Positions 55,356-63,718 of a stretch of DNA of 64,000 nucleotides are shown here, piece after piece; within the stretch, counting starts at the first letter, position 1; every line of letters starts with the position of its first letter. Below the pieces are notes generated by a model that made no database searches, had not been told where the DNA came from, and saw only the letters and a program-made list of their open reading frames with translations. The DNA is from Pandoraea bronchicola (lineage in GTDB: Bacteria > Pseudomonadota > Gammaproteobacteria > Burkholderiales > Burkholderiaceae). The translations under genes and the position numbers were made by a program. Where the stretch lies: NCBI RefSeq assembly GCF_902459805.1, contig NZ_CABPST010000008.1:1-64000 (forward strand). Direction: 5' to 3'.

Positions 55356-56813
55356 TTAGCCGTGCCGGATGGCGACCGTCTTGAGCGTGGTGAAGCCATA
55401 AAGGGCTTCGAAGCCTTTTTCGCGTCCGTGACCGGAGTGCCGCATGCCGCCGAAGGGCAGCTCCACGCCACCGCCTGCGCCGTAGTTGTTGATGAAGACC
55501 TGGCCTGCGCGGATGGCACGCGCCATGCGCATCTGGCGTGCGCCGTCGCGCGTCCACACGCCGGCCGCAAGCCCGTAGAGGGTGCCGTTGGCCAGACGCA
55601 CGGCGTCGGCCTCATCGGTGAACGGCATGGCCGCGAGTACCGGGCCGAACACTTCTTCACGGGCGAGACGATGCGTCGCGGGCACGTCGCGCAGGAGCGT
55701 GGGCGCCTGATAGAAGCCAGCCTCCGGCGCACTGCCGACGACTTCACCCTGCGACATCACGGCAATGCCGTCGTGTTGTGCTTCGGACAGGAAGTCCCAC
55801 ACGCGCTGCTGTTGACGGGCGTTAATCAGCGGGCCGAGATCGAGATCGTCACGCGACGGCCCGACGCGCAGGTGCGCGAACGCCTCGGCCAGATGCGCGA
55901 GTACGGTCTCGTAGGCGTCTCGCTCGACCAACAGACGGCTGCCTGCCGAACACGTCTGCCCGGCGTTCTGCACGATGGCGTTGACGACGACCGGCAGCAC
56001 GGCGTTCATGTCGGCATCGGCGAAAACGATCTGGGGCGACTTGCCGCCAAGCTCCAGCGTGACTGGCGTATGGTTCTCGGCGGCCGTCTGCGAGATCAGC
56101 GTGCCTGTCGCGGGCGAGCCGGTAAACGAGAGGTGATCGATCCCCGGATGCCGCGCGAGCGCCGCACCGGCTTCCGCGCCATACCCCGTCACGATATTGA
56201 GGGCCCCGGGGGGAAGTCCCGCCTCCAGCGACAACTCGGCAACGCGCAACAGCGACAGGCAAGCGTCTTCGGCCGGCTTGACGACGCAGGCGTTGCCGGT
56301 CGCCAGGGCGGCGGCCACGCTGCGTCCGAAGATCTGCAGCGGGTAGTTCCACGGAATGATGTGGCCGGTCACGCCATGCGGCTCACGCAGGGTGAACACG
56401 GTGAAGCCCTGCTGGTAGGGGATCGTCTCGCCGTGCAGCTTGTCGGCGGCCCCCGCGTAGAACTCGAAGTAGCGCACGATGGCGGCAGCGTCGGCGCGCG
56501 CCTGCTTGAGCGGCTTGCCGGTGTCGCGGGCTTCGAGTTGCGCCAGTTCTTCGTGATGTTTGGCGAGCGTATTCGCCAGTGCATACAGCACGCGGCCGCG
56601 CTCTGCGGCGGCGGTGCGTCCCCAGTCGCCTTCGAAGGCGGCACGCGCGGCCTTCACGGCGCGGTCGATGTCTTCGGCGTCGCCTCGGGCGATTTCGGCA
56701 AAGGGTTGACCGTCGGACGGGTCGATAACCGGGATCGCGGGCGCGGCGGAAATGGCAGGACGCTTCGCGCTAGCGACCCATTGATTGCCGATGAAGTGTG
56801 TAGCTTCGGGCAT
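55356..56813 (-). CDS. Aldehyde dehydrogenase (NAD(P)+)
   Basis: An aldehyde dehydrogenase superfamily enzyme of 485 residues from the ATG at 56813, with GAGGTGA seven bases before it. IIPWNYPLQIFGRSVAAALA, LSFTGSPATG, the general base Glu in LELGGKSPQIVF and the catalytic Cys in NAGQTCSAGSRLLVE are present. FGPVLAAMPF is also conserved. The motifs fit broad-specificity enzymes acting on small aldehydes or semialdehydes, such as glutarate or hydroxy-acid semialdehydes. It is the first gene of the minus-strand arm of the catabolic cluster, directly divergent from the FAD dehydrogenase gene. Confidence 0.93.
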   Translation of the reverse strand: MPEATHFIGNQWVASAKRPAISAAPAIPVIDPSDGQPFAEIARGDAEDIDRAVKAARAAFEGDWGRTAAAERGRVLYALANTLAKHHEELAQLEARDTGKPLKQARADAAAIVRYFEFYAGAADKLHGETIPYQQGFTVFTLREPHGVTGHIIPWNYPLQIFGRSVAAALATGNACVVKPAEDACLSLLRVAELSLEAGLPPGALNIVTGYGAEAGAALARHPGIDHLSFTGSPATGTLISQTAAENHTPVTLELGGKSPQIVFADADMNAVLPVVVNAIVQNAGQTCSAGSRLLVERDAYETVLAHLAEAFAHLRVGPSRDDLDLGPLINARQQQRVWDFLSEAQHDGIAVMSQGEVVGSAPEAGFYQAPTLLRDVPATHRLAREEVFGPVLAAMPFTDEADAVRLANGTLYGLAAGVWTRDGARQMRMARAIRAGQVFINNYGAGGGVELPFGGMRHSGHGREKGFEALYGFTTLKTVAIRHG

Positions 56814-56915
56814 GTCGACGTCACCTCGTGTGGGGGTGGCACTCATTATCACTTAACTCACGAGGGCGTTGACCGTCGTATCGGTCACATCCGCATAAAC
56901 ACCTAAAACGAGCGC

Positions 56916-56943
56916 ATTGCAATTAAAGATATTTTATTGCAAT
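56916..56943. promoter_or_regulatory. 28-bp dyad, likely operator of the divergent catabolic cluster
   Basis: Two copies of the self-complementary octamer ATTGCAAT, centred 20 bp apart (two helical turns), flank an A/T-rich core. 24 of 28 positions are symmetric. It sits in an AT-rich island between two divergent starts, 103 bp from the aldehyde dehydrogenase ATG and 131 bp from the FAD dehydrogenase ATG. A dimeric or tetrameric regulator, such as the IclR protein encoded at the end of the window, is the obvious candidate. Confidence 0.6.
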
Positions 56944-57073
56944 TTTTTATCGCCTATCCTTGATCACATCGAATCGCCAGACGTGCGTCTGGATGAGCAT
57001 TACCGCTCGCTGCGGGTTGTCACAGACGTCATGGCGAGCCAGTTGAACCGAAGCATTCAGGAGTCGGCAGGAA

Positions 57074-58510
57074 ATGAGTGATGCAGTGACGCGCGAGACG
57101 CTGGTCCAACGGTTGCAAGACGCACTTGGCGTGGATGCCGTACTCAGCGGCGGGCCCGATACCGCCGGTTACACGGAAGACTGGCGCGGACGCTATCGCG
57201 GCGAGGCATTGTGTGTCGTGCTGCCGTCGTCGACCGCGCAAGTGAGCGATGTCGTGAAGCTGTGCGCTGCCGCAGGTGTGCCGATCCTCCCGCAGGGGGG
57301 GAACACCAGCCTGTGCGGCGGTGCGGTGCCGCCGACCGACGGCCCGTCGCCCGTCATTCTGAATCTGGCGCGCATGCGCCACATTCGTCAGGTCGATGCC
57401 GCCAACGGCTCGATGATCGTCGAAGCCGGGTGCATTCTGAAAACCGTGCAGGATACGGCGGCCGATGCCGGGCGCTTGTATCCGGTGAGTCTCGGCGCGG
57501 AAGGCTCGTGTCAGATCGGCGGCACGCTCTCGACCAACGCCGGCGGCACGAGCGTGCTGCGCTATGGCAACACGCGCGAGAACGTGCTGGGCCTCGAAGT
57601 CGTGCTGGCCGACGGCACCGTTTGGGATGGCCTGCGCGCGCTGCGCAAGGACAACACGGGGATCGATCTCAAGCATTTGTTCATCGGTGCGGAGGGCACG
57701 TTGGGCATCATCACTGCCGCCGCGCTCAAGCTGCATCCGCTGCCCACGCATCACGCGCTTGCGTGGTTCGCCCCGCGCGACCCGGCCGCTGCCCGTCAGA
57801 TTCTCGGCATGTTCCAGAACGCCTGCGGCTCGCGTCTGTCGGCCTTCGAAATCATGAATCGTCACCAACTGGAACTGGTGCTGGCCAACGTGCCGAATCG
57901 CCGCAATCCGCTCACGGGCGCGCATGCCTGGCATGTGCTCGTGGAGCTGGGCGACACGCGCGACGCCGAAGGGCTCGAAACCGTGCTCACGCAAACGCTG
58001 GGCGAGGCCATCGAGCAAGGGCTGGTCGAGGACGCCGTCATCGCGGCCAACGAAACCCAGCGCGCCGATCTGTGGGAAGTGCGCCACAGCGTGAGCGAAG
58101 CGAACAAGAAGGCCGCTGTCGGGCTCACGACGGATTGCGCCGTGCCGGTCTCGAGCGTGCCCGAATTCATCGATGCCGCCACGCGTGCCGTACACGCCGT
58201 CGTGCCGGGTCTCGACATGGCGATCGTTGGCCATATGGGCGACGGCAATGTCCACTTCATCCCGATGTTCTCGTTCGCCGCGTGGGCGGCGCTGCCTGAC
58301 AGTGCGTCGATGGCCGACACGATGCGCGCCTGCGTGAACGACGTGGCCGCACGTCTGTCCGGCACGTTCAGCGCCGAGCATGGCGTCGGGCAGACGGGGC
58401 TGCCCCTCATGCAGCGCTATAAGGCGCCGGCCGAACTTGCGCTCATGCGCACGGTGAAAGCGGCGCTCGATCCGCACCAATTATTCAATCCGGGACGCCT
58501 CGTTCCCTGA
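57074..58510 (+). CDS. FAD-binding oxidoreductase, D-2-hydroxyacid dehydrogenase (GlcD/DLD-like) family
   Basis: Flavoenzyme of the VAO/PCMH fold, 478 residues. The N-terminal FAD-binding domain has PQGGNTSLCGG, the region SLGAEGSCQIGGTLSTNAGG and GAEGTLGIITAAALKL. The C-terminal FAD-linked oxidase domain ends with GHMGDGNVHF, EHGVGQTGL and DPHQLFNPGR, the metal and substrate region of D-lactate, D-2-hydroxyglutarate and glycolate dehydrogenases. It probably oxidises a D-2-hydroxyacid to the 2-oxoacid. It opens the plus-strand arm of the cluster. AGGAA lies close to the ATG. Confidence 0.92.
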   Translation: MSDAVTRETLVQRLQDALGVDAVLSGGPDTAGYTEDWRGRYRGEALCVVLPSSTAQVSDVVKLCAAAGVPILPQGGNTSLCGGAVPPTDGPSPVILNLARMRHIRQVDAANGSMIVEAGCILKTVQDTAADAGRLYPVSLGAEGSCQIGGTLSTNAGGTSVLRYGNTRENVLGLEVVLADGTVWDGLRALRKDNTGIDLKHLFIGAEGTLGIITAAALKLHPLPTHHALAWFAPRDPAAARQILGMFQNACGSRLSAFEIMNRHQLELVLANVPNRRNPLTGAHAWHVLVELGDTRDAEGLETVLTQTLGEAIEQGLVEDAVIAANETQRADLWEVRHSVSEANKKAAVGLTTDCAVPVSSVPEFIDAATRAVHAVVPGLDMAIVGHMGDGNVHFIPMFSFAAWAALPDSASMADTMRACVNDVAARLSGTFSAEHGVGQTGLPLMQRYKAPAELALMRTVKAALDPHQLFNPGRLVP

Positions 58511-58615
58511 GTCATTTCAGTGTTGCTGTTTGTTTTGCCATAACTGCGCGCGCGGCGGCTGTGCCGAAGTTGCGGTCCGTCGCCGCGCCCACCCTCCCAG
58601 TCAAGATCGGAGACC

Positions 58616-59746
58616 ATGATGAAACGCAAGACCTCCGCAAGCCCGCTCGACATCATCGACAACAACGCATCGCCGCTCGCGCAACCGGGCCGTCGAACGG
58701 CCATGAAGACGGCGCTCGTCGGCGCGGCCGCCGTGGCGTTCCCGTTCGTATGGACGCCCTCGCGCGCCGCGACCAAGCGCATCGTCGTGCGCGACGACGG
58801 TGGCATCTACACCAAAGCGTACGACGCCGTGTTCTACAAGCCGTTCGCCAAGGCGACGGGCATCGAAGTCGTCGGCGTGCAGGCGAACGCGGAGCCGACC
58901 GCGCAGATCAAGAGCATGGTCGAGGCCGGCAGCTATACGTGGGACATGGCCAAGATCAGCCAGCCGGCGATTTTGCTGCTGACGGCAGGGGGCAAGGAGT
59001 ATCTGGAGCGCCACGGCCTGGAGTCGGACCCGGTCATCGCGAAAATTCCTCAGCAGTACATGTCGCCGTTCGGCGTGGGCACGAACATCTACTCGACGGT
59101 CCTTGCCTACCGAACCGATGCATTCAAGGGCCGCAAGGCGCCTGCCTCCTGGGCCGACCTGTGGAATGTGAAGGATTTCCCGGGGCGCCGCTCGATCCGC
59201 AAGTACCCGTTCGACACCATTGAAGAAGCGCTGATGGCCGATGGCGTTGCGCCGGGTTCGGTGTACCCGTGCGACTTCGATCGTGCGTTCAAGAGTCTGG
59301 ACAAGATCGCCAAGCAAGTGGCCGTGTGGTGGACCACCGGCGCACAGGTCGAGCAGATGCTCGGCTCGGGCGAAGTGGATATGGTTGCCACGTGGGCCTC
59401 GCGTGCGCAGTCGGCGCAGGCCAATGGCGTACCGGTCGAGATCGTGTGGAACCAGAACATCTGGGGCTGCGACAACTGGTCGATCCTCAAGGGCACGCCG
59501 AACGCTGCCGCCTGCCGCGAGTTCATCAAGTTCGCCAGCGATCCGAAGCGTCAGGCCGAACTGACCAAATTCTTCCCGGCCGGCATGACGCAACCCGACG
59601 CGTTCAATTACGTGAAGCCCGAGGTGGCGAAGCACTGCCCGACGTTCCCCGAGAACATCAAGAGCGGCGTGCAGATCAACGCGAAGTTCTGGCAGCAGAA
59701 CCAGAGCGTGGCGCTCGAACGCTTCAACCGCTGGATCCTGACCTGA
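58616..59746 (+). CDS. ABC transporter substrate-binding protein, PotD/extracellular family 1 type
   Basis: Periplasmic binding protein, 376 residues. ATG 58616 and ATG 58619 are both possible; GGAG spacing favours the second. The long N-terminus has a twin-arginine-like signal (PGRRTAMKTALVG at about residues 24-36, cleavage near SRA/A at about residue 51), so it may be exported folded by Tat. The mature domain resembles spermidine/putrescine and Fe(III)-type binding proteins, with PASWADLWNVKDFPGRR and WSILKGTPN. It is followed by its ATPase (45 bp) and permease, forming one importer whose ligand is unknown. Confidence 0.92.
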   Translation: MMKRKTSASPLDIIDNNASPLAQPGRRTAMKTALVGAAAVAFPFVWTPSRAATKRIVVRDDGGIYTKAYDAVFYKPFAKATGIEVVGVQANAEPTAQIKSMVEAGSYTWDMAKISQPAILLLTAGGKEYLERHGLESDPVIAKIPQQYMSPFGVGTNIYSTVLAYRTDAFKGRKAPASWADLWNVKDFPGRRSIRKYPFDTIEEALMADGVAPGSVYPCDFDRAFKSLDKIAKQVAVWWTTGAQVEQMLGSGEVDMVATWASRAQSAQANGVPVEIVWNQNIWGCDNWSILKGTPNAAACREFIKFASDPKRQAELTKFFPAGMTQPDAFNYVKPEVAKHCPTFPENIKSGVQINAKFWQQNQSVALERFNRWILT

Positions 59747-59791
59747 TCCTCACCTGCCGTTTCGTTTCACGTTTTTTGGGGTGCTGATCTC

Positions 59792-60913
59792 ATGACCGTT
59801 GCCAATCTCCAAGTCTCGGGCCTGTCCAAGCGCTACGGCGAATTCGTCGCGCTTGCACCGACCGACCTCGATGTCGCCCAGGGCGAATTCCTGACCTTGC
59901 TGGGCCCGAGCGGCTCGGGCAAGACCACCTTGCTCTCGCTCATCGCCGGTCTGTCGCAGCCCGATGCGGGCGCTATCCGCATCAACGGGACCGATGTCAC
60001 GTACGGCGCACCGTACGAGCGCGACATCGGTATGGTGTTCCAGAACTACGCGCTGTTCCCGCACATGACCGTGGCGGAGAACATCGCATTCCCGTTGCAG
60101 ATGCGTCGTACCGACGCGCAGACGGCTCGCAAGATGGTCATGAACGCGCTGGAGATGGTGCACCTGCCGCATGTGGCAGAGCGCTATCCGCGCGAACTCT
60201 CGGGTGGCCAGCAGCAGCGCATCGCCCTGGCGCGCTGCATGGTCTACCGGCCGTCGATCATTCTGATGGACGAGCCGCTGGGCGCGCTCGACAAGAAGCT
60301 GCGCGATCACATGCAGCTCGAGATCAAGCGCATTCACCGTGAACTCGGCACCACCATTGTGTACGTGACACACGATCAGGAAGAAGCGATGACGATGTCC
60401 GATCGCATTTGCCTGATGAACGCCGGCGAAATTGCGCAACTTGGCACGCCTGACGACCTGTATTTCCGTCCGAAAAGCGTGTTCGTGGCTGACTTCCTCG
60501 GTGAGTCCAACCTGCTCGACGCCACCGTGCTCGAGCGCGCGGGCGATCAGGTGCGCGTGACAATGCCTGGCGTGGAAGGCGCGAACGGTGCGCTCGCCAT
60601 GGTCTACGACCCGCAGGTCGAGCGCGGCCGTCCGGTCAAGCTGATGCTGCGTCCGCAGAATCTGCACATTCAGGATGGCCAGCGCGGCGGCGATGGTGTG
60701 GCGACGATCTCGGCGAAGCTCACCGACATCATGGTCACCGGTGGCATGACGAAGCTGTATTTGCAATCGGACGTCACGGGCGGCAAGGCGGGCGAGCCGG
60801 GCAAGTCGCTCGTCGCGGCGTTCCCCACGCATCGTCAAGGCAACCGTTTCGAGATCGGGCAGACGCTGGGTCTGGCCTGGCACGCCGACGACGCTGTCGC
60901 GATCGCGGGGTAA
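59792..60913 (+). CDS. ABC transporter ATP-binding protein (PotA/spermidine type, with TOBE domain)
   Basis: ATPase of the importer, 373 residues. Walker A is GPSGSGKTTLL, the Q-loop is GMVFQNYALFPH, the signature is LSGGQQQRIALARC, Walker B is IILMDEPLGALD and the switch His is in VTHDQEE. The C-terminal 120 residues form an OB-fold TOBE domain (LMLRPQNLHI), as in PotA, FbpC and MalK. The stop is directly before the permease start, so the genes are one transcript. Confidence 0.95.
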   Translation: MTVANLQVSGLSKRYGEFVALAPTDLDVAQGEFLTLLGPSGSGKTTLLSLIAGLSQPDAGAIRINGTDVTYGAPYERDIGMVFQNYALFPHMTVAENIAFPLQMRRTDAQTARKMVMNALEMVHLPHVAERYPRELSGGQQQRIALARCMVYRPSIILMDEPLGALDKKLRDHMQLEIKRIHRELGTTIVYVTHDQEEAMTMSDRICLMNAGEIAQLGTPDDLYFRPKSVFVADFLGESNLLDATVLERAGDQVRVTMPGVEGANGALAMVYDPQVERGRPVKLMLRPQNLHIQDGQRGGDGVATISAKLTDIMVTGGMTKLYLQSDVTGGKAGEPGKSLVAAFPTHRQGNRFEIGQTLGLAWHADDAVAIAG

Positions 60914-60916
60914 GTG

Positions 60917-62719
60917 ATGAGTGCATCCGCCGTGGTTCGTCCTTCGTCATCCAGTCCCGTCCAGCCGGCGCCGCGCCGCTCACGCTGGCGTGCGCGCCTG
61001 CGCCCAATGCTCATGGCGGCGCCGATCGTCATCCTGCTGACGGTCATGCTGGTCTATCCGGTCGGCCAGTTGCTGTTGCTGAGCATTCGCGGCGAGAGCG
61101 GCTTCACGCTCGCCGAATATCAGCGTCTGTTCGCCTCGCCGGTGTATGTCGAGGTGTTGCTCATCACGCTCAAGGTCTCGCTCTACACGACCTTCTTCGC
61201 GGTGCTTACGGGGTATCCGATTGCCTACCGGCTCTCGACGCTCACGGGGGCTCGCAAGCAGCGGCTGCTCTTCTGGCTCCTGGTGTCGTTCTGGACCAGT
61301 TTCCTCGTGCGCACGTTCGCGTGGGTGGTGCTGCTCGGCCGCAATGGGGTGGTCAACCGCACGTTGCTCGATCTCGGCCTGATCGACGCGCCGCTCTCGC
61401 TGCTGTACAGCTTCCCGGCGGTGATACTCGGCATGGTGCATGCGCTCATGCCGCTGGCCGTGCTCACGATGCTGTCCGTCATGGAGAACATCGATCGTCG
61501 TTTGCCGAGCGCGGCGTCGACGCTCGGCGCTCGTCCCGGCACGGTGTTCTGGCGCGTGTATTTCCCGCTGTCGTTGCCGGGTGTCGCGGCCGGCGCGCTG
61601 ATGGTGTTCGTCACGTCGATCGGCTTCTTCATCACGCCGACGCTGCTGGGCGGACGTCATGAAACGATGATTACGCAGCTCATCATCGATCAGGTGATGC
61701 AGGCGTTGAACTGGGGCTTTGCCGGCGCGATTTCGGTGCTGTTGCTGGCCGTGGTGCTCGTCGTGTTCCTCGTCTACGACCGCATGGTCGGCCTGTCGAC
61801 GATGGCAGGCGGCGCGGGTGACGTCAAAGCGGGCAAGCGACGCGGCGGCTGGAGCCGCATGCTCGGCGAGAAGGTACTCGGCGCGCTGGGCAGCGCGACC
61901 GATGCGCTGCTTCGCGTGATGCCGCGTCACAAGGGCGAGCAGGGCGATGGCCTCGTGCTGCGCGCGATCGTCTTCCTGCTGGTGGTGTTCCTTGCCGCGC
62001 CGGCGCTGCTGATGATTCCGGTGTCGTTCGACTCGGCTTCTGCACTGGCATGGCCGCCGAAGGGCTTCTCGCTGCAGTGGTATCAGCAGGTCTGGGATTC
62101 GCCGTTGTGGATGCAGGCTGTCACGCGCTCCATGCTGGTGGGCATTGGCGCTGGTCTGCTCTCGATGCTGATTGGCACACCCGCCGCGTTTCTGCTGGTG
62201 CGCGGCGGCATGCGTGGCAAGTCGGCAATGCTTGCCTTCGTGCTCGCCCCGATCGTGGTGCCGCGCATGATCCTGGCCGTCGGCGTGTTCTATTTCTTCG
62301 CCAAGATCGGTCTGGTGGGCTCGAATGTGGGGCTGACCATCGCGCATACGGTGGTTGCCGTGCCGTACGTCGTCATCACGATGATGGCGGTGCTGCGCAA
62401 CTACGACACGCGTCTCGATCTGGCGGCCTACAGCCTGGGCGCACGCCCGTGGGCCACGCTGCGCCGCGTGACGTTCCCGATTCTCGGCGCGGGCCTGCTG
62501 TCGTCGTTCCTGTTCGCGTTCGCCACCTCGTTCGACGAACTCACGATTGCCCTGTTCACGTCGGGTGGCTTGTCGACCACGCTGCCCAAGCAGTTCTGGG
62601 ACGAGCTCACGATGCAGATCTCGCCGGTGATCGCTGCGGTCTCCACGTGCCTGTTCCTTTTCATTGCCGCATTGATCTGGGTGGCCGAGCGCCTGCGCCG
62701 GCGCAGCCTCGCGACCTGA
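60917..62719 (+). CDS. ABC transporter permease, two permease domains fused
   Basis: One polypeptide of about 600 residues carrying two complete binding-protein-dependent transport permease domains, which would replace separate PotB- and PotC-like subunits. ATG 60917 is preferred over GTG 60914 because GGGG lies six bases before it. Each half has six hydrophobic segments and the EAA coupling loop: SAASTLGARPGTVFWRVYFP in the first half and AAYSLGARPWATLRRVTFP in the second. A basic linker of about 70 residues (KAGKRRGGWSRMLGEK) connects the halves. The fused layout recalls iron- and sulfate-type permeases, so the importer ligand is open. Confidence 0.93.
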   Translation: MSASAVVRPSSSSPVQPAPRRSRWRARLRPMLMAAPIVILLTVMLVYPVGQLLLLSIRGESGFTLAEYQRLFASPVYVEVLLITLKVSLYTTFFAVLTGYPIAYRLSTLTGARKQRLLFWLLVSFWTSFLVRTFAWVVLLGRNGVVNRTLLDLGLIDAPLSLLYSFPAVILGMVHALMPLAVLTMLSVMENIDRRLPSAASTLGARPGTVFWRVYFPLSLPGVAAGALMVFVTSIGFFITPTLLGGRHETMITQLIIDQVMQALNWGFAGAISVLLLAVVLVVFLVYDRMVGLSTMAGGAGDVKAGKRRGGWSRMLGEKVLGALGSATDALLRVMPRHKGEQGDGLVLRAIVFLLVVFLAAPALLMIPVSFDSASALAWPPKGFSLQWYQQVWDSPLWMQAVTRSMLVGIGAGLLSMLIGTPAAFLLVRGGMRGKSAMLAFVLAPIVVPRMILAVGVFYFFAKIGLVGSNVGLTIAHTVVAVPYVVITMMAVLRNYDTRLDLAAYSLGARPWATLRRVTFPILGAGLLSSFLFAFATSFDELTIALFTSGGLSTTLPKQFWDELTMQISPVIAAVSTCLFLFIAALIWVAERLRRRSLAT

Positions 62720-62766
62720 TGCGGTATCCGATTTCTCCGAACTCACGATTCACGGACGTTTAACTC

Positions 62767-63678
62767 ATGCTTCGCTCTGCACAACTGAAGGGCATTTTGC
62801 CGGCGATTCCCACGCCGGTGAATGCCGATGACACGATTCATACCGACGCCGCACGCGCGCTGATGCGCTACCTGCTGGGGCAGGGCATCGACGGCGTGGT
62901 GCCGCTGGGCGGCACGGGGGAGTACGGGGCGCTCTCGCGCCACGAGCGCGTGCGCATGGCCGAACTCACGGCGCGGGAAGTCAAGGACCACGGCCGCGAC
63001 GTGCCGGTGATTGCGGGCGTACTCGACCCCGGCTATCACGACGCCATCGAAGCCGGCCGTGACTTCGCCGCCGCCGGTGCCGACGGCCTGCTCGTGCTCA
63101 CGCCTTACTACACGAACCCGACGCAAGCCGGTATCCGCGACTACTTTCTGCGATACGCCGACGAGTCGCCACTGCCGATCCTGATCTACGAGATTCCGTA
63201 TCGCACGCGTATCGCGATTGCGCCGGACGTGCTGCACGAGCTGTCGCGCCACGAGAACATCATCGGCATGAAGGCATGCAACACCGACATGTGGCACTTC
63301 CTGCGCACGGTTGCCGGTGTCGACGAGTCGTTCGCTGTGCTGAGCGGCGAAGACACGCTGTTCCCGCTGCATGTGGCGGCAGGCGCGCGCGGCGGCATCG
63401 TGGTGACGGCGTCGTTGTTGCCCACCGCGTGGCAGCGCATCTTCGCGCTCGCCTCGAAGGGCGAGACAGCCGAAGCGCTCGCGCTGCACCGCTCGCTCAT
63501 TCCGCTGATGAACCTGGCGTTTGCCGAGACGAATCCGGGGCCGATGAAGTCGGTGATGGATCTGATCGGTGTGAACGCGCCGGCGATGCTCGCACCGCTG
63601 ATGCCGCCCGCACCGGCGCTCTCGGCCGAACTGCGCGAGGAACTGGCCCGGCAACTGGCGATTTTTGAAGCGCGTTGA
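62767..63678 (+). CDS. Dihydrodipicolinate synthase (DapA) family lyase
   Basis: A class I aldolase/lyase of the DapA/NAL superfamily, 303 residues. The oxoacid-binding loop is GGTGEYGALS. YNPT-type residues appear as TPYYTNPTQAG, the tyrosine that relays protons is in LIYEIPYRT, and the Schiff-base lysine is in IIGMKACNTD. Lysine synthesis is unlikely, because this copy sits in a catabolic cluster with an importer and three dehydrogenases. Sugar-acid dehydratase (keto-deoxy-glucarate type), aldolase or hydroxyproline-pathway deaminase activities are the plausible options. Confidence 0.9.
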   Translation: MLRSAQLKGILPAIPTPVNADDTIHTDAARALMRYLLGQGIDGVVPLGGTGEYGALSRHERVRMAELTAREVKDHGRDVPVIAGVLDPGYHDAIEAGRDFAAAGADGLLVLTPYYTNPTQAGIRDYFLRYADESPLPILIYEIPYRTRIAIAPDVLHELSRHENIIGMKACNTDMWHFLRTVAGVDESFAVLSGEDTLFPLHVAAGARGGIVVTASLLPTAWQRIFALASKGETAEALALHRSLIPLMNLAFAETNPGPMKSVMDLIGVNAPAMLAPLMPPAPALSAELREELARQLAIFEAR

Positions 63679-63718
63679 GGCGTTGGGATGCAGCGGCCTG
63701 TCCGCCGCCTGATGTGAC

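Noticed and set aside
60980-62746. 588-residue minus-strand open frame opposite the fused permease gene
   Set aside because: His/Arg/Gln-rich composition is the mirror of a hydrophobic membrane protein and is not a plausible protein.
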